64,000 nucleotides of DNA from Streptomyces paradoxus (GTDB lineage: Bacteria > Actinomycetota > Actinomycetes > Streptomycetales > Streptomycetaceae). Made by a program: the position numbers and the translations under genes. Where the stretch lies: contig NZ_JACHGV010000001.1 of assembly GCF_014202475.1 (NCBI RefSeq), forward strand, positions 490,186-554,185. Reading direction: 5' to 3'. Positions 10,872 through 19,273 of the stretch are shown in pieces. The number at the start of each line of letters is the position of its first letter. Position 1 is the first letter of the stretch. The notes beneath the pieces were generated by a model. That model was not told the origin of the DNA. It was given only the letters and a program-made list of their open reading frames with translations, and ran no database searches.

Positions 10872-11747
10872 CTAGTTCGAAGCCCCGACGGCCCCGGCCA
10901 GTCCGGTCAGGTCCGCCAGCATCCGCGCGGCGTCGGGTTCCCGGCCGGTGAAGAGGCGGAACGCGTCGGCGGCCTGGAAGGCGGCCATGCCCCCGCCGTC
11001 GAGGGTGGCGCAGCCCAGGGCCCGGGCGGTGCGCAGCAGCTCGGTCTCCAGGGGCCGGTAGACCACCTCGGCGACCCACAGACCGGAGTGGAGCAGCTCG
11101 GCGGGCAGGGGCAGACCGGGGTGGGCCGCCATGCCGGTGGGCGTGGCGTGGACGATGCCGTCGGCGTGCGCCAGCAGCTCGGCCTGCCGGTCCGGGGGCG
11201 CGGCGGCCGCGCGTCCCTCCCCGAAGGCGCGGTTCAGCGAACCGGCCAGGGCGGCGGCCCGCTCGGGCAGGGCGTCGACGACGGTGACACGCTCGGCGCC
11301 GAGGGTGAGCGTCGCATGGGCGACGGCGGCGCCCGCGCCACCGGCGCCCAGTTGCACGACCCGTTCCAGTGGCGCGTCGGGCAGCCCGCGTGCGAAGGAG
11401 GCGGCGAAGCCGGTGACGTCCGTGTTGTGGCCGACCGCGCGGCCGTCCTCGAAGACGACGGTGTTGACCGCGCCCAGCGCCTCGGCCTGCGGGGCGAGCG
11501 CGTCCAGGTGATCGATGACGAGCTGCTTGCAGGGGTGTGTGATGTTGAGTCCGTCGAAGCCCAGGTCGCGGGCGGCCCGCAGCAGATCGCCCACCGCCTC
11601 GGGCGGCACCCCGAGGGTGTCGATGTCGATCAGCCGGTAGACCAGGCGCAGGCCCTGCCGACCGGCCTCCCGCTCGTGCAGCGCCGGACTGAGCGACGGG
11701 CCGATGCCGGAACCGATCAGCCCGACGAGATACGACCTGCTGGGCAC
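10872..11747 (-). CDS. shikimate/quinate 5-dehydrogenase
   Basis: NAD(P)-dependent interconversion of shikimate or quinate with the 3-dehydro acids. The 291-residue protein has the substrate-binding GPSLSPALHE, the catalytic lysine in THPCKQLVIDHLD, the aspartate in GHNTDVTGF and the nucleotide-binding GAGGAGAAVAHA. The start is GTG. Because it lies with a dehydroshikimate dehydratase and a TetR gene, a catabolic role is more likely than biosynthetic AroE. The promoter faces the tetR gene across a dyad operator. Confidence 0.88.
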   Translation of the reverse strand: MPSRSYLVGLIGSGIGPSLSPALHEREAGRQGLRLVYRLIDIDTLGVPPEAVGDLLRAARDLGFDGLNITHPCKQLVIDHLDALAPQAEALGAVNTVVFEDGRAVGHNTDVTGFAASFARGLPDAPLERVVQLGAGGAGAAVAHATLTLGAERVTVVDALPERAAALAGSLNRAFGEGRAAAAPPDRQAELLAHADGIVHATPTGMAAHPGLPLPAELLHSGLWVAEVVYRPLETELLRTARALGCATLDGGGMAAFQAADAFRLFTGREPDAARMLADLTGLAGAVGASN

Positions 11748-11769
11748 GCGCGCCTCCCGAGCGGCTCAC

Positions 11770-11791
11770 TAATGTACGAACCAGTACGTTA
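11770..11791. promoter_or_regulatory. candidate TetR operator between dehydrogenase and tetR genes
   Basis: Inverted repeat TAATGTAC - 6 bp - GTACGTTA (7 of 8 positions symmetrical), 23 bp upstream of the dehydrogenase GTG and about 100 bp upstream of tetR. Dyads of this size in a divergent promoter are typical TetR targets. Binding is inferred. Confidence 0.55.
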
Positions 11792-11890
11792 GCTATATCA
11801 GCCGGGGACGAGCCCGGGAAGACCCCCACGGCCGGACGGGCCCCTGCTTCTAGAATCACCGGCACCGGCCCCTCCGCCCTAAGGAACCTG

Positions 11891-12556
11891 ATGACCAGCG
11901 TCGAAGAACCGGCACGGCCTGGCGAGCGCATCCGTGACGCGGCCCGCACCCGGGCCGAGATCCTCGATGTCGCCACGCAGGAGTTCGCGCGGGCCGGCTA
12001 CGACGGGGCCCGGGTGGACGAGATCGCCGCCCGCACCCGCACCACCAAGCGGATGATCTACTACTACTTCGGCGGCAAGGAGCAGCTGTTCACGGCCGTG
12101 CTGGAGCGCGCGTACGGCGTGATCCGGCAGGCCGAGCAGCAGCTCGACGTCGATCACCTGGACCCGGTGGCGGCCATCCGGCGCCTGGCCGAGCTGACCT
12201 TCGACCACCACGAGCAGCACCCCGACTTCATCCGCCTGGTCAGCATCGAGAACATCCACGGGGCACAGCACATCGCCGGCTCCGAGAAGCTCGGGAAGAT
12301 GGGCTCCCCCGCCCTGGACGTGATCCGCCGGATCCTGGCGTCGGGCCAGGAGTCGGGGCTGTTCACGGCCGACGTCGACGCCGTCGACCTGCACGCGATG
12401 ATCTCCTCGTTCTGCTTCTTCCGGGTCTCCAACCGGCACACCTTCGGCGCGCTGTTCGGCCGCGACCTGCTCGACCGGGGGCAGCGCGCGCACTACCGCG
12501 CCATGCTGGGCGACATGGTGATCGCGTACCTGACGGCGGAGCGGACGGCGGACTGA
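11891..12556 (+). CDS. TetR/AcrR family regulator, probably of quinate/shikimate genes
   Basis: 221 residues with a TetR N-terminal helix-turn-helix at about residues 20-65 (ILDVATQEFARAGYDGARV, then RTTKRMIYYYFGGKEQLF). The C-terminal ligand domain resembles regulators such as KstR2 or QuiR. Divergent from the shikimate dehydrogenase/dehydratase operon and upstream of the MFS importer, it most likely represses both until a pathway metabolite (shikimate, quinate or protocatechuate) binds. Dyad symmetries occur in both flanking promoters. Confidence 0.85.
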   Translation: MTSVEEPARPGERIRDAARTRAEILDVATQEFARAGYDGARVDEIAARTRTTKRMIYYYFGGKEQLFTAVLERAYGVIRQAEQQLDVDHLDPVAAIRRLAELTFDHHEQHPDFIRLVSIENIHGAQHIAGSEKLGKMGSPALDVIRRILASGQESGLFTADVDAVDLHAMISSFCFFRVSNRHTFGALFGRDLLDRGQRAHYRAMLGDMVIAYLTAERTAD

Positions 12557-12618
12557 ACGCCCGGAGCGCGACCCCTTGACACCGGCGGCGCTCGGGCGCA
12601 GCATCTCGGCCATCCCTA

Positions 12619-12642
12619 CTAACTACCCAGTGGGTTAATTAG
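12619..12642. promoter_or_regulatory. candidate operator upstream of the MFS gene
   Basis: Imperfect dyad CTAACTACCCA-G-TGGGTTAATTAG in an AT-richer stretch about 75 bp before the transporter start. It may be a second site of the upstream TetR protein, although its sequence differs from the dyad at 11770. Confidence 0.4.
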
Positions 12643-12715
12643 CCGCGATCCGGCTCGTCCCCCTTCTGCCCACCGTTCTCACTCCGCCCAGGGTGGAGTC
12701 CGCCAAGGAGCCGCC

Positions 12716-14074
12716 GTGTCCGTCCCCGCCATGCCCTCAGGGTCCGCCGCCCCGCCCGGTCAGCCCAGGAAAGCCGCGACCGCCGCCTGGATCGGCAGTG
12801 CCCTGGAGTACTACGACTTCTTCATCTACGGCAGCGCCGCCGCGCTGATCTTCCCGGAGGTGTTCTTCGACGAGTCCGACCCGGCCACGGCGACCCTGCT
12901 GTCGCTGGCCACGTTCGGTGTCGCGTACGCCGCCCGCCCGGTCGGCGCACTGGTGCTCGGGCACTTCGGCGACCGGGCCGGCCGCAAGAAGATCATGGTC
13001 TTCACGCTGATGCTGATGGGCCTGTCGACGTTCCTCATCGGCTGTCTGCCGACCCGGGACCAGGTCGGCGGCCTCGCCCCCGTGCTGCTGGTGCTGTGCC
13101 GGGTGCTGCAGGGCATCTCGGCGGCCGGTGAGCAGGCCAGCGCCAACTCCATGACGCTGGAACACGCGCCACCGGGCCGGCGCGGCTTCTTCACCAGCTT
13201 CACCCTCAGCGGCACCCAGGGCGGCCAGCTGCTCGCCACACTGGTGTTCATCCCGGTCGCCGCGATGCCCGAGGACCAGTTGCTGTCGTGGGGCTGGCGG
13301 CTGCCGTTCTGGCTGAGCGTCGCGGTCGCCGTCGTCGGCTGGGTCATCCGCCGCAAACTGGACGAGACACCGGCCTTCGCCCGGCAGGCCGCGGCGGAGG
13401 GTGTGGCCAGGATGCCGCTCGTGGTCCTGCTCCGCGAGCACTGGGCGGACGTGCTGCGGGTGATCGCGGCTGCGCTGGTCGCCTCGGTCAGCACGATCTT
13501 CACGGTGTGGGCGCTGGCGTACGCCACGAGCGACGCGGTCGGCATGTCGCGTACGGCCATGCTGTGGGTGGGCGCCCTGGCCAATGTCGTCGCGCTCGCC
13601 GCGATCCCGCTGTGGGCGACGCTGTCCGACCGGATCGGGCGCCGCCCGGTGTTCCTGATCGGCGCGGCCGGCAGCTCGGTGACGATGTTCCTGTACCTGT
13701 GGGCGGTCTCCACGGGCTCCTACCCGCTGACGTTCCTGACGGGCATCCTCTGCTTCGGCGTGGTCTACAGCGCCGCGAACGGTGTGTGGCCCGCTTTCTA
13801 CGGCGAGATGTTCGCGACCCGGGTCCGGCTGTCCGGTGTGGCCGTTGGCACGCAGATCGGTTTCGCGGCGGCCGGGTTCGCGGTGACGTTCGCGGCGCAG
13901 ATAGCGGGGCCGGGCGGTGACGACTGGTCGGCGGTCGCCTTGTTCACCGCGGCGCTGTGCGTGCCGCCGGTGATCGCGGCGGTGTCTGCGCGGGAGACCC
14001 ACCGGGTTCCGACGGAGGCGTTGGGGGAACGCGCCGAACCCGGGGTCGCGCGGCCGGAGAAAGTGACGGCGTAG
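12716..14074 (+). CDS. MFS transporter, metabolite:H+ symporter type (shikimate/quinate importer candidate)
   Basis: 452 residues with about twelve membrane segments and the MHS-subfamily opening AAWIGSALEYYDFFIYGSAA. The signature loop GHFGDRAGRKK lies between TM2 and TM3. ShiA-like and PcaK-like aromatic acid importers belong to this group. The start is GTG behind AAGGAG. Gene context (dehydratase, dehydrogenase, TetR) makes uptake of shikimate, quinate or dehydroshikimate the best guess; citrate- or betaine-type substrates cannot be excluded from sequence. Confidence 0.82.
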   Translation: MSVPAMPSGSAAPPGQPRKAATAAWIGSALEYYDFFIYGSAAALIFPEVFFDESDPATATLLSLATFGVAYAARPVGALVLGHFGDRAGRKKIMVFTLMLMGLSTFLIGCLPTRDQVGGLAPVLLVLCRVLQGISAAGEQASANSMTLEHAPPGRRGFFTSFTLSGTQGGQLLATLVFIPVAAMPEDQLLSWGWRLPFWLSVAVAVVGWVIRRKLDETPAFARQAAAEGVARMPLVVLLREHWADVLRVIAAALVASVSTIFTVWALAYATSDAVGMSRTAMLWVGALANVVALAAIPLWATLSDRIGRRPVFLIGAAGSSVTMFLYLWAVSTGSYPLTFLTGILCFGVVYSAANGVWPAFYGEMFATRVRLSGVAVGTQIGFAAAGFAVTFAAQIAGPGGDDWSAVALFTAALCVPPVIAAVSARETHRVPTEALGERAEPGVARPEKVTA

Positions 14075-14110
14075 GGGCGGGTGCGGGTGCCTGTACAGGT
14101 GCGGGTGCGT

Positions 14111-14140
14111 GGGGGCTGGTCGCGCAGTTCCCCGCGCCCC
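14111..14140. repeat. common Streptomyces intergenic REP-like element
   Basis: The segment reads GGGGCTGGTCGCGCAGTTCC then CCGCGCCCC. From memory this sequence and its reverse complement recur very often between Streptomyces genes. Its GGGGC/GCCCC ends can form a hairpin, so here it may act as terminator for the MFS gene. Copy number was not computed. Confidence 0.6.
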
Positions 14141-14251
14141 TTGAGTGTTCTCGCCCGATCACGAACCCTTCCTGCACCACGATGGGGGTCTGAGGCGGCC
14201 CGGGCGGGGTATGCCGGATCTCATCTCGACCAGCGAGACGGGAGAAGAGCC

Positions 14252-15481
14252 ATGGCACAGCTGCGACAAGAGGTCGATCCGGGCGAGGCCGGGCTGGATC
14301 CGCAGGTGCTGGGCCGTCTGGACCGGCACTTCGCCCGGCTGGTCGGCGACGGGCGTCTGCCCGGGTTCCTCGTCTCCGTCGCCCGGGCCGGCCGCGTCGC
14401 CCATCTGACGACGCACGGCCTGCGCGACATCGCGGCCGGGCTCCCGGTCGAGCCCGACACGCTCTGGCGGGTCTACTCCATGACGAAGCCGGTCACCGCG
14501 GTCGCCGCGCTGCTGCTGGTGGAGGAGGGCCGGCTCTCGCTGGACGACCCGGTCGCCGGCCACCTGCCCGCCTTCGCCGACCCCCGGGTCTACGTCGGCG
14601 GCTCCGGGGCGGACGTCGAGACCCGCCCGGCAGAAGGCCCGATACTCGTCCGGCATCTGATGACCCACACCTCGGGTCTGACCTTCGGCTTCTACCACTC
14701 CCACCCCGTCGACGCCCTGTACCGCGCGGCCGGCCTGGAGTCGTCGGTGCCGCCGGGCGCGGACCTGGCCGAGACCATCGAGGTGTACGCGAGCCTGCCG
14801 CTGCAGTTCGAGCCGGGCACCGAGTGGAACTACTCGGTGGCGAGCAACGTCCTGGGCCGGATCATCGAGGTCGTCTCCGGGCAGCCGCTGGACGTGTTCT
14901 GCGCCGAGCGGATCTTCGGGCCGCTCGGCATGACGGACGCGGGCTTCCACGTCACGCCGGCACAGGCGACCCGGCTGTCCGAGATGTACGGGGAGAAGGA
15001 GGGCGGCGGCATCGAGCCGGTCCCGGGGCTCCCGCTGCACGGCCGACCGCGGTTCCTGTCGGGCAGCGGCGGCATGGTGTGCTCGGCCCATGACTACCAC
15101 CGCTTCATGGAGTTGCTGCGCCGCCGGGGCGAACTCGACGGTGTGCGGCTGCTCGCCCCGCGGACCGTGGAGCTCATGACCCGCAACCACCTGCCCGGCG
15201 GCGCCGACCTGCGCGCCTTCGGCAGCCGCCCCGCCCACGACGAGCCCGGCAACGAGGGGCTCGGCTTCGGCCTCAACTGCTCCGTGGTGATCGACCCGTC
15301 CCGCACCCCGGTGCCGTCCGGGCTCGGCGCCTTCGGCTGGAGCGGCGTGGCCACGACGACGTTCTGGGTGGACCCGGGCCGCGACCTGACGGTGCAGTTC
15401 ATGACGCAGGTGCGGCCCAGGACCTCCCACACGGTCTTCAAGGACCTGAAGCGGCTGGTCCACGAGGCCCTGTCGGACTGA
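14252..15481 (+). CDS. serine hydrolase, beta-lactamase class C/esterase family
   Basis: 409-residue protein of the class C beta-lactamase/penicillin-binding esterase superfamily. The nucleophile motif is SMTK, followed by LMTHTSGLTFGFYH and the tyrosine motif in WNYSVASNVLG. No signal peptide is seen from the chosen ATG (ribosome site GGGAGAAG), so it is probably cytoplasmic and more like EstB-type esterases than a true beta-lactamase. Monocistronic; the next genes are convergent. Substrate unknown. Confidence 0.85.
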   Translation: MAQLRQEVDPGEAGLDPQVLGRLDRHFARLVGDGRLPGFLVSVARAGRVAHLTTHGLRDIAAGLPVEPDTLWRVYSMTKPVTAVAALLLVEEGRLSLDDPVAGHLPAFADPRVYVGGSGADVETRPAEGPILVRHLMTHTSGLTFGFYHSHPVDALYRAAGLESSVPPGADLAETIEVYASLPLQFEPGTEWNYSVASNVLGRIIEVVSGQPLDVFCAERIFGPLGMTDAGFHVTPAQATRLSEMYGEKEGGGIEPVPGLPLHGRPRFLSGSGGMVCSAHDYHRFMELLRRRGELDGVRLLAPRTVELMTRNHLPGGADLRAFGSRPAHDEPGNEGLGFGLNCSVVIDPSRTPVPSGLGAFGWSGVATTTFWVDPGRDLTVQFMTQVRPRTSHTVFKDLKRLVHEALSD

Positions 15482-15487
15482 TGCCCG

Positions 15488-16645
15488 CTACTGATCGACG
15501 CGCAGCGTGAACTCCACGCCTTCCCCGGCGAGTTCCCGCAGCCACTGCCCGGAGCGGGTGGCCGTCTCGGCTGCGCGGTTCAGGCCCGGAGGCAGGGAGC
15601 CGTCCAGGACGTGCCGGACGCCCAGCGCGAGGGTCCGCGAGACGCAGCGGGCCATCGCGCTCTCCTCGGCGTCGCCCACCAGGTCGAGGAGGTAACCGCC
15701 CTTCCACGACCGCCCCGACTCGGCGCGCACGTCCAGCGACACGGCGAGGACGACCCGGTCGTGGTCGTCCTCCGTGGTGGGGTAGGCGGCGGCCAGTTCC
15801 CCGGCGAGGGCGGCGATGCGCCCGTCGTCGCCGGTCTTGAGCTCCTCGAAGACGCCGTCCCAGGCGCGCAGCCAGCCCTCCAGACGCAGGGTGCCGCGCA
15901 CGAACGTCCGCGCCGTCCAGGCGTCCGGCAGCCCGTACTGCGCGACGAACGGGACGCTGTCGCGGTTGGGATACACCTCGAAGGTCTCCCCCTCGACGAC
16001 ATGCCGCCGGGTCGCCTCCCAGGGTCGCTCGGCGACCGTCTGCGCACCGCCCTCGATGTAACGGGCCGGGGAGCGCAGGGCGCCCAGGACACCCGCGGGT
16101 GCCCAGCTGAAGCGGTACGTGAAGTCGTTGGGGACGGCGGGGACTCCGCCGCAGTACGACGTGAGGGTGTACGAGGCGGGCACCTCGTCGCCGATCGCCT
16201 CACGGGCCCGGGCGACCAGGTCGTGGGCGAACAGGTGGTCGATGCCCGGGTCGAGCCCGGCCTCGGTGAGGACGACGAGCCCGGCCTTCACCGCGTCGGG
16301 CACCTGCTCCAGCACGGCGTCCGACACATAGCTGGAGCACGCGAAGTGCGCTCCCCGCCGTACGCACTCGGCGAGCAGCGGGGCGTGCTCCGGCGCGGGC
16401 AGCATCGACACGACGACGTCGCCCGGCGCGAGTTCGGAGGCGAGCGCGGGCAGCGTGTACGCGCGGGGCTCGGCCCGCCCGGTGAGGCCCAGCCGGCCGA
16501 GGGCGTCCGCGGCACGGGCCTCGGTGCGGTGCCAGAGCCGGACGCGCCCGGCGGTGCCGCACAGCGCGGCGAGACCGCTGCCCGTGGACAGTCCGGCGCC
16601 GATCCAGTGGACGGTGCCGCTCGCCGCCGCCGGTTCATTCGCCAT
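15488..16645 (-). CDS. saccharopine dehydrogenase family protein (glutamate-forming/SDH-like half)
   Basis: 385 residues. The N-terminal Rossmann segment VHWIGAGLSTGSGLAALCG and the region TEAGLDPGIDHLFAHDL match the Lys9/SDH half of the saccharopine pathway. Expected role: oxidising saccharopine to alpha-aminoadipate semialdehyde plus glutamate during lysine degradation. It overlaps the end of the upstream LKR-like gene by 11 bp, so the two are co-translated. Their pairing is the bacterial split version of the eukaryotic bifunctional LKR/SDH. A carboxynorspermidine-dehydrogenase-like role is the main alternative. Confidence 0.72.
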   Translation of the reverse strand: MANEPAAASGTVHWIGAGLSTGSGLAALCGTAGRVRLWHRTEARAADALGRLGLTGRAEPRAYTLPALASELAPGDVVVSMLPAPEHAPLLAECVRRGAHFACSSYVSDAVLEQVPDAVKAGLVVLTEAGLDPGIDHLFAHDLVARAREAIGDEVPASYTLTSYCGGVPAVPNDFTYRFSWAPAGVLGALRSPARYIEGGAQTVAERPWEATRRHVVEGETFEVYPNRDSVPFVAQYGLPDAWTARTFVRGTLRLEGWLRAWDGVFEELKTGDDGRIAALAGELAAAYPTTEDDHDRVVLAVSLDVRAESGRSWKGGYLLDLVGDAEESAMARCVSRTLALGVRHVLDGSLPPGLNRAAETATRSGQWLRELAGEGVEFTLRVDQ

Positions 16646-17699
16646 GGGGCTCCCCCTTGTCGAGGCCGTGTGCACGGGACGCTTCACGGAACCGCTCCAG
16701 GCAGCGCCCCCAGGCCCCGGAGACACCGAAGTCGAGCAGGTGGGGCAGCAGGGCGGCCGAGAAGTCGGCGCTGGACTCCCGGGGCAGCAGGGAGGGCAGG
16801 TTGTCGATGGCGATGAGGTCGAGCGGCGGCTCGTCGCACAGCCGGCGGACCGGCTCGTCCCAGTCGGTGGTCTCGTCGTACACCGGAAGGACGTTGAGCG
16901 GGGAACCGACGTCGCAGGTCACGTCGCACAGGGTGCGCAGGCGGCGGCCGGGGGTGTCGAGGTCCTGCTCGCGGAGGAAGGGCGGGACGGGGGTGGTGGC
17001 GAGCACCGCGTTCACCATCACGTCGTGCCCCAGCAGCGCGGGGCGGTCCAGGTCCCGGGTCTCGGCGAGGTCCCAGCAGGTCGGGTCGACGCCGGCGGTG
17101 GCGAAGGCCGCGCGGGCGCCCCGGCCGCTGCGGCCCAGGGCGCCGATGACGAGGCCGGTGAACCCGGCGTCGTGGGCGGCGGGTTCCAGCGTCGCGTCCA
17201 GTTCCTCCTTGGTGGTCGGCGTCAGCGGGGCCCGCAGCCGCCCCCGGTGCCGGAGCACGGCCAGGGCGGCGCCGAGATAGCCCGCCCAGAAGCCGAAGGC
17301 CGCGAGGCGCCGCCCGCTGTCGTCCACCAGGTACTCCAGGTCGAACAGCGCCCCGCCCCCGGCGGCGAACCGGCCCAGCAGCTCCGCCGCTCCCGGCTGC
17401 CCTTTGTAGGCGTGGCCGAAGAAGATGTGCCGGTGCGTCAGTCCGGAGGGTTCCCCGGGCAGTTCCTTCAGGCCGAGCACGACGGCGTCCCGCGGCGCCG
17501 CCGTCGCCCAGGAGCCCGCGCGGGCGACCCGGCAGCCGGCCGCCTCGTACTCCTCGATCGGGAAGATCCGCTGCGGGGACTCCTCGACGGTCAGTACCAC
17601 TCCGTTCCCGACGAGCCGCCGGGCGTCGTCGGGCACGATCGGAGTGCGTCGCTCGGTCGTTCGGGCCTCGTGGCGCAGCCACAGATGGAGCTCGGTCAT
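16635..17699 (-). CDS. saccharopine dehydrogenase, lysine-forming type (LKR/Lys1-like half)
   Basis: 354 residues starting MTELHLWLRHEARTTERRTP, the typical opening of the alanine-dehydrogenase/Lys1 fold that joins lysine and 2-oxoglutarate into saccharopine. Other family segments are IFFGHAYKGQ and ALFDLEYLVDDSGRRLAAFG. It overlaps the downstream SDH-like gene by 11 bp. Together they suggest lysine breakdown through saccharopine. An aminoadipate semialdehyde dehydrogenase is not seen nearby. The direction of the reaction in vivo cannot be read from sequence. Confidence 0.75.
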   Translation of the reverse strand: MTELHLWLRHEARTTERRTPIVPDDARRLVGNGVVLTVEESPQRIFPIEEYEAAGCRVARAGSWATAAPRDAVVLGLKELPGEPSGLTHRHIFFGHAYKGQPGAAELLGRFAAGGGALFDLEYLVDDSGRRLAAFGFWAGYLGAALAVLRHRGRLRAPLTPTTKEELDATLEPAAHDAGFTGLVIGALGRSGRGARAAFATAGVDPTCWDLAETRDLDRPALLGHDVMVNAVLATTPVPPFLREQDLDTPGRRLRTLCDVTCDVGSPLNVLPVYDETTDWDEPVRRLCDEPPLDLIAIDNLPSLLPRESSADFSAALLPHLLDFGVSGAWGRCLERFREASRAHGLDKGEPHGE

Positions 17700-17843
17700 A
17701 CCAGGTGGGCCTCCGGCGTGAGGCGTCGGCCGCTGCGGGCCGGCGCTTCTGGGGCGGACGTCCACGAAGCGTACGCGGCCCGCCTGCGGGTCGCGTACGG
17801 ATTCGCCCAGGTCACGTCGGGGAACCCGGACCGGCCGAGGTGG

Positions 17844-18503
17844 TCAGGAGGAGCTGACCACCGCGTCCAGGTGCGGCAGGTGGTGGTCGAGGCGCTCCCG
17901 CTTGGTACGCAGGTAGGTGATGTTGTTCTCGCACGGCGGGATCAGCAGCGGGACCTGCTCGGCGACCTCGATGCCGTGGTCCACCAGCGCCTCGCGCTTG
18001 CGCGGGTTGTTGGACATCAGGCGCACCGACCGCACGCCGAGGTCCTCCAGGATCCGGGCGGCGACACCGTAGTCGCGGGCGTCGACCGGCAGGCCCAGGG
18101 CGAGGTTGGCCTCGACGGTGTCGAGACCCTCGGCCTGCAGGGCCATCGCGCGCAGCTTGGCGAGCAGGCCGATGCCGCGGCCTTCATGCCCTCTGAGGTA
18201 GACCACGACGCCCGCGCCCTCGGTGACGACCGCGCGCAGGGCGGCGTCGAGCTGGTCGCCGCACTCGCAGTGCTGGGAGCCGAAGGCGTCGCCCGTCAGG
18301 CACTCCGAGTGCAGTCGGATGAGGACGTCGTCCGTGCCGATCTCGCCATAGACCAGCGCGACCTGTTCGTCGCCGCGGTCGTGGTCCATGTAGCCGATCG
18401 CCTGGAATTTCCCGTACACAGTGGGCAAGGGGGCATTCACGACGCGTTCCACGCCGGTCCGCTGCGGTGCCTTCTTGCCGAGTACGCCAATGTTGTCTGT
18501 CAT
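17844..18503 (-). CDS. GTP cyclohydrolase II homologue, Met120 variant (FAPy-forming type)
   Basis: 219 residues. The zinc cysteines are in SECLTGDAFGSQHCECG (C68, C79, C81) and the catalytic loop is YLRGHEGRGIGLL. At residue 120 the motif reads KLRAMALQ; riboflavin-pathway GCH II enzymes have Tyr there (IRAYALQ in E. coli RibA). In S. coelicolor SCO6655 this same Met120 makes the enzyme stop at the formylated product FAPy, and changing it to Tyr restores the normal product. This gene is therefore probably not for riboflavin. The divergent neighbour, 41 bp away, is a creatininase-family amidohydrolase able in principle to remove the formyl group. The start is ATG. Confidence 0.88.
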   Translation of the reverse strand: MTDNIGVLGKKAPQRTGVERVVNAPLPTVYGKFQAIGYMDHDRGDEQVALVYGEIGTDDVLIRLHSECLTGDAFGSQHCECGDQLDAALRAVVTEGAGVVVYLRGHEGRGIGLLAKLRAMALQAEGLDTVEANLALGLPVDARDYGVAARILEDLGVRSVRLMSNNPRKREALVDHGIEVAEQVPLLIPPCENNITYLRTKRERLDHHLPHLDAVVSSS

Positions 18504-18544
18504 GATTCTCGAGTTCCTAAGCAGAGACGAAAGGCCGTGACGTT

Positions 18545-19273
18545 ATGAGTGATCTGGTGCCGGCGGACACCACGGAAGACGTACGGACGCGGGGCGCCGG
18601 TGTCTCACGGCAGGTCGCGGTGCTTCCCGTGGGGAGCTTCGAGCAGCACGGTCCGTACCTTCCGCTGGCGACCGACACGCTCGTCGCCTGTGCCGTCGCG
18701 CGGGAGATAGCCGGCGCGTACCCGGTGCACCTCCTTCCTCCGGTGACGATCTCGTGCTCGCACGAGCACGCGGCCTGGCCGGGGACCGTCAGCATCTCCT
18801 CGGTGACCCTTCATGCGGTGGTACGGGACATTGCGGCTTCGCTGCGCCGGTCCGGGGTCGACACCCTGGTGGTGGTCAACGGGCACGGCGGCAACTACGT
18901 ACTGGGCAACGTGGTTCAGGAGTCCTCCGCACGCGGCGAGCGGATGGCGCTCTTCCCGGCCGCGGAGGACTGGGAGGCGGCGCGCGAGCGGGCGGGGGTG
19001 GTCACCTCGCTGCTCACCGACATGCACGCGGGGGAAATCGAGACCTCCATCCTTCTGCACGCTCATCCTGAAATGCTCCGACCTGGTTATGAGAAAGCTG
19101 ATTTCGTCGCTGACGACCGGCGTCATCTGCTCACCCTCGGCATGTCCGGCTATACCGATTCCGGTGTCATCGGTCGCCCTTCGCTGGGTTCGGCGGAAAA
19201 GGGGAAGGAACTGCTGGCGAGCTTGGCGGATTCCTTCGGGGCGTATTTCTCGATGCTGACCTCCGACGCGTAG
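18545..19273 (+). CDS. creatininase family amidohydrolase (candidate FAPy deformylase)
   Basis: 242 residues with the metal-binding motifs of the creatininase superfamily: PVGSFEQHGPYLPLATDT, VVNGHGGNY and HAGEIETSILL. Archaeal ArfB and mycofactocin MftE belong to this fold. ArfB removes formate from FAPy, the product expected from the neighbouring Met120 GCH II. The pairing of a FAPy-forming enzyme with an ArfB-like hydrolase is the main reason for the proposed role. Its 3' 124 bp lie antisense to the end of the flippase-like gene. The reaction is inferred. Confidence 0.82.
   Translation: MSDLVPADTTEDVRTRGAGVSRQVAVLPVGSFEQHGPYLPLATDTLVACAVAREIAGAYPVHLLPPVTISCSHEHAAWPGTVSISSVTLHAVVRDIAASLRRSGVDTLVVVNGHGGNYVLGNVVQESSARGERMALFPAAEDWEAARERAGVVTSLLTDMHAGEIETSILLHAHPEMLRPGYEKADFVADDRRHLLTLGMSGYTDSGVIGRPSLGSAEKGKELLASLADSFGAYFSMLTSDA

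Noticed and set aside
9087..11792. Rightward frames opposite the quinate genes
   Set aside because: Composition is low-complexity (Gly/Val/Arg) and the leftward frames contain clear enzyme motifs.
14252..15481. True class C beta-lactamase (resistance gene)
   Set aside because: No signal peptide is seen, and the motif set fits the broader serine hydrolase/esterase family.
17844..18503. Riboflavin biosynthesis gene ribA
   Set aside because: The Met120 switch residue and lack of other rib genes nearby argue for the specialised FAPy-forming type.
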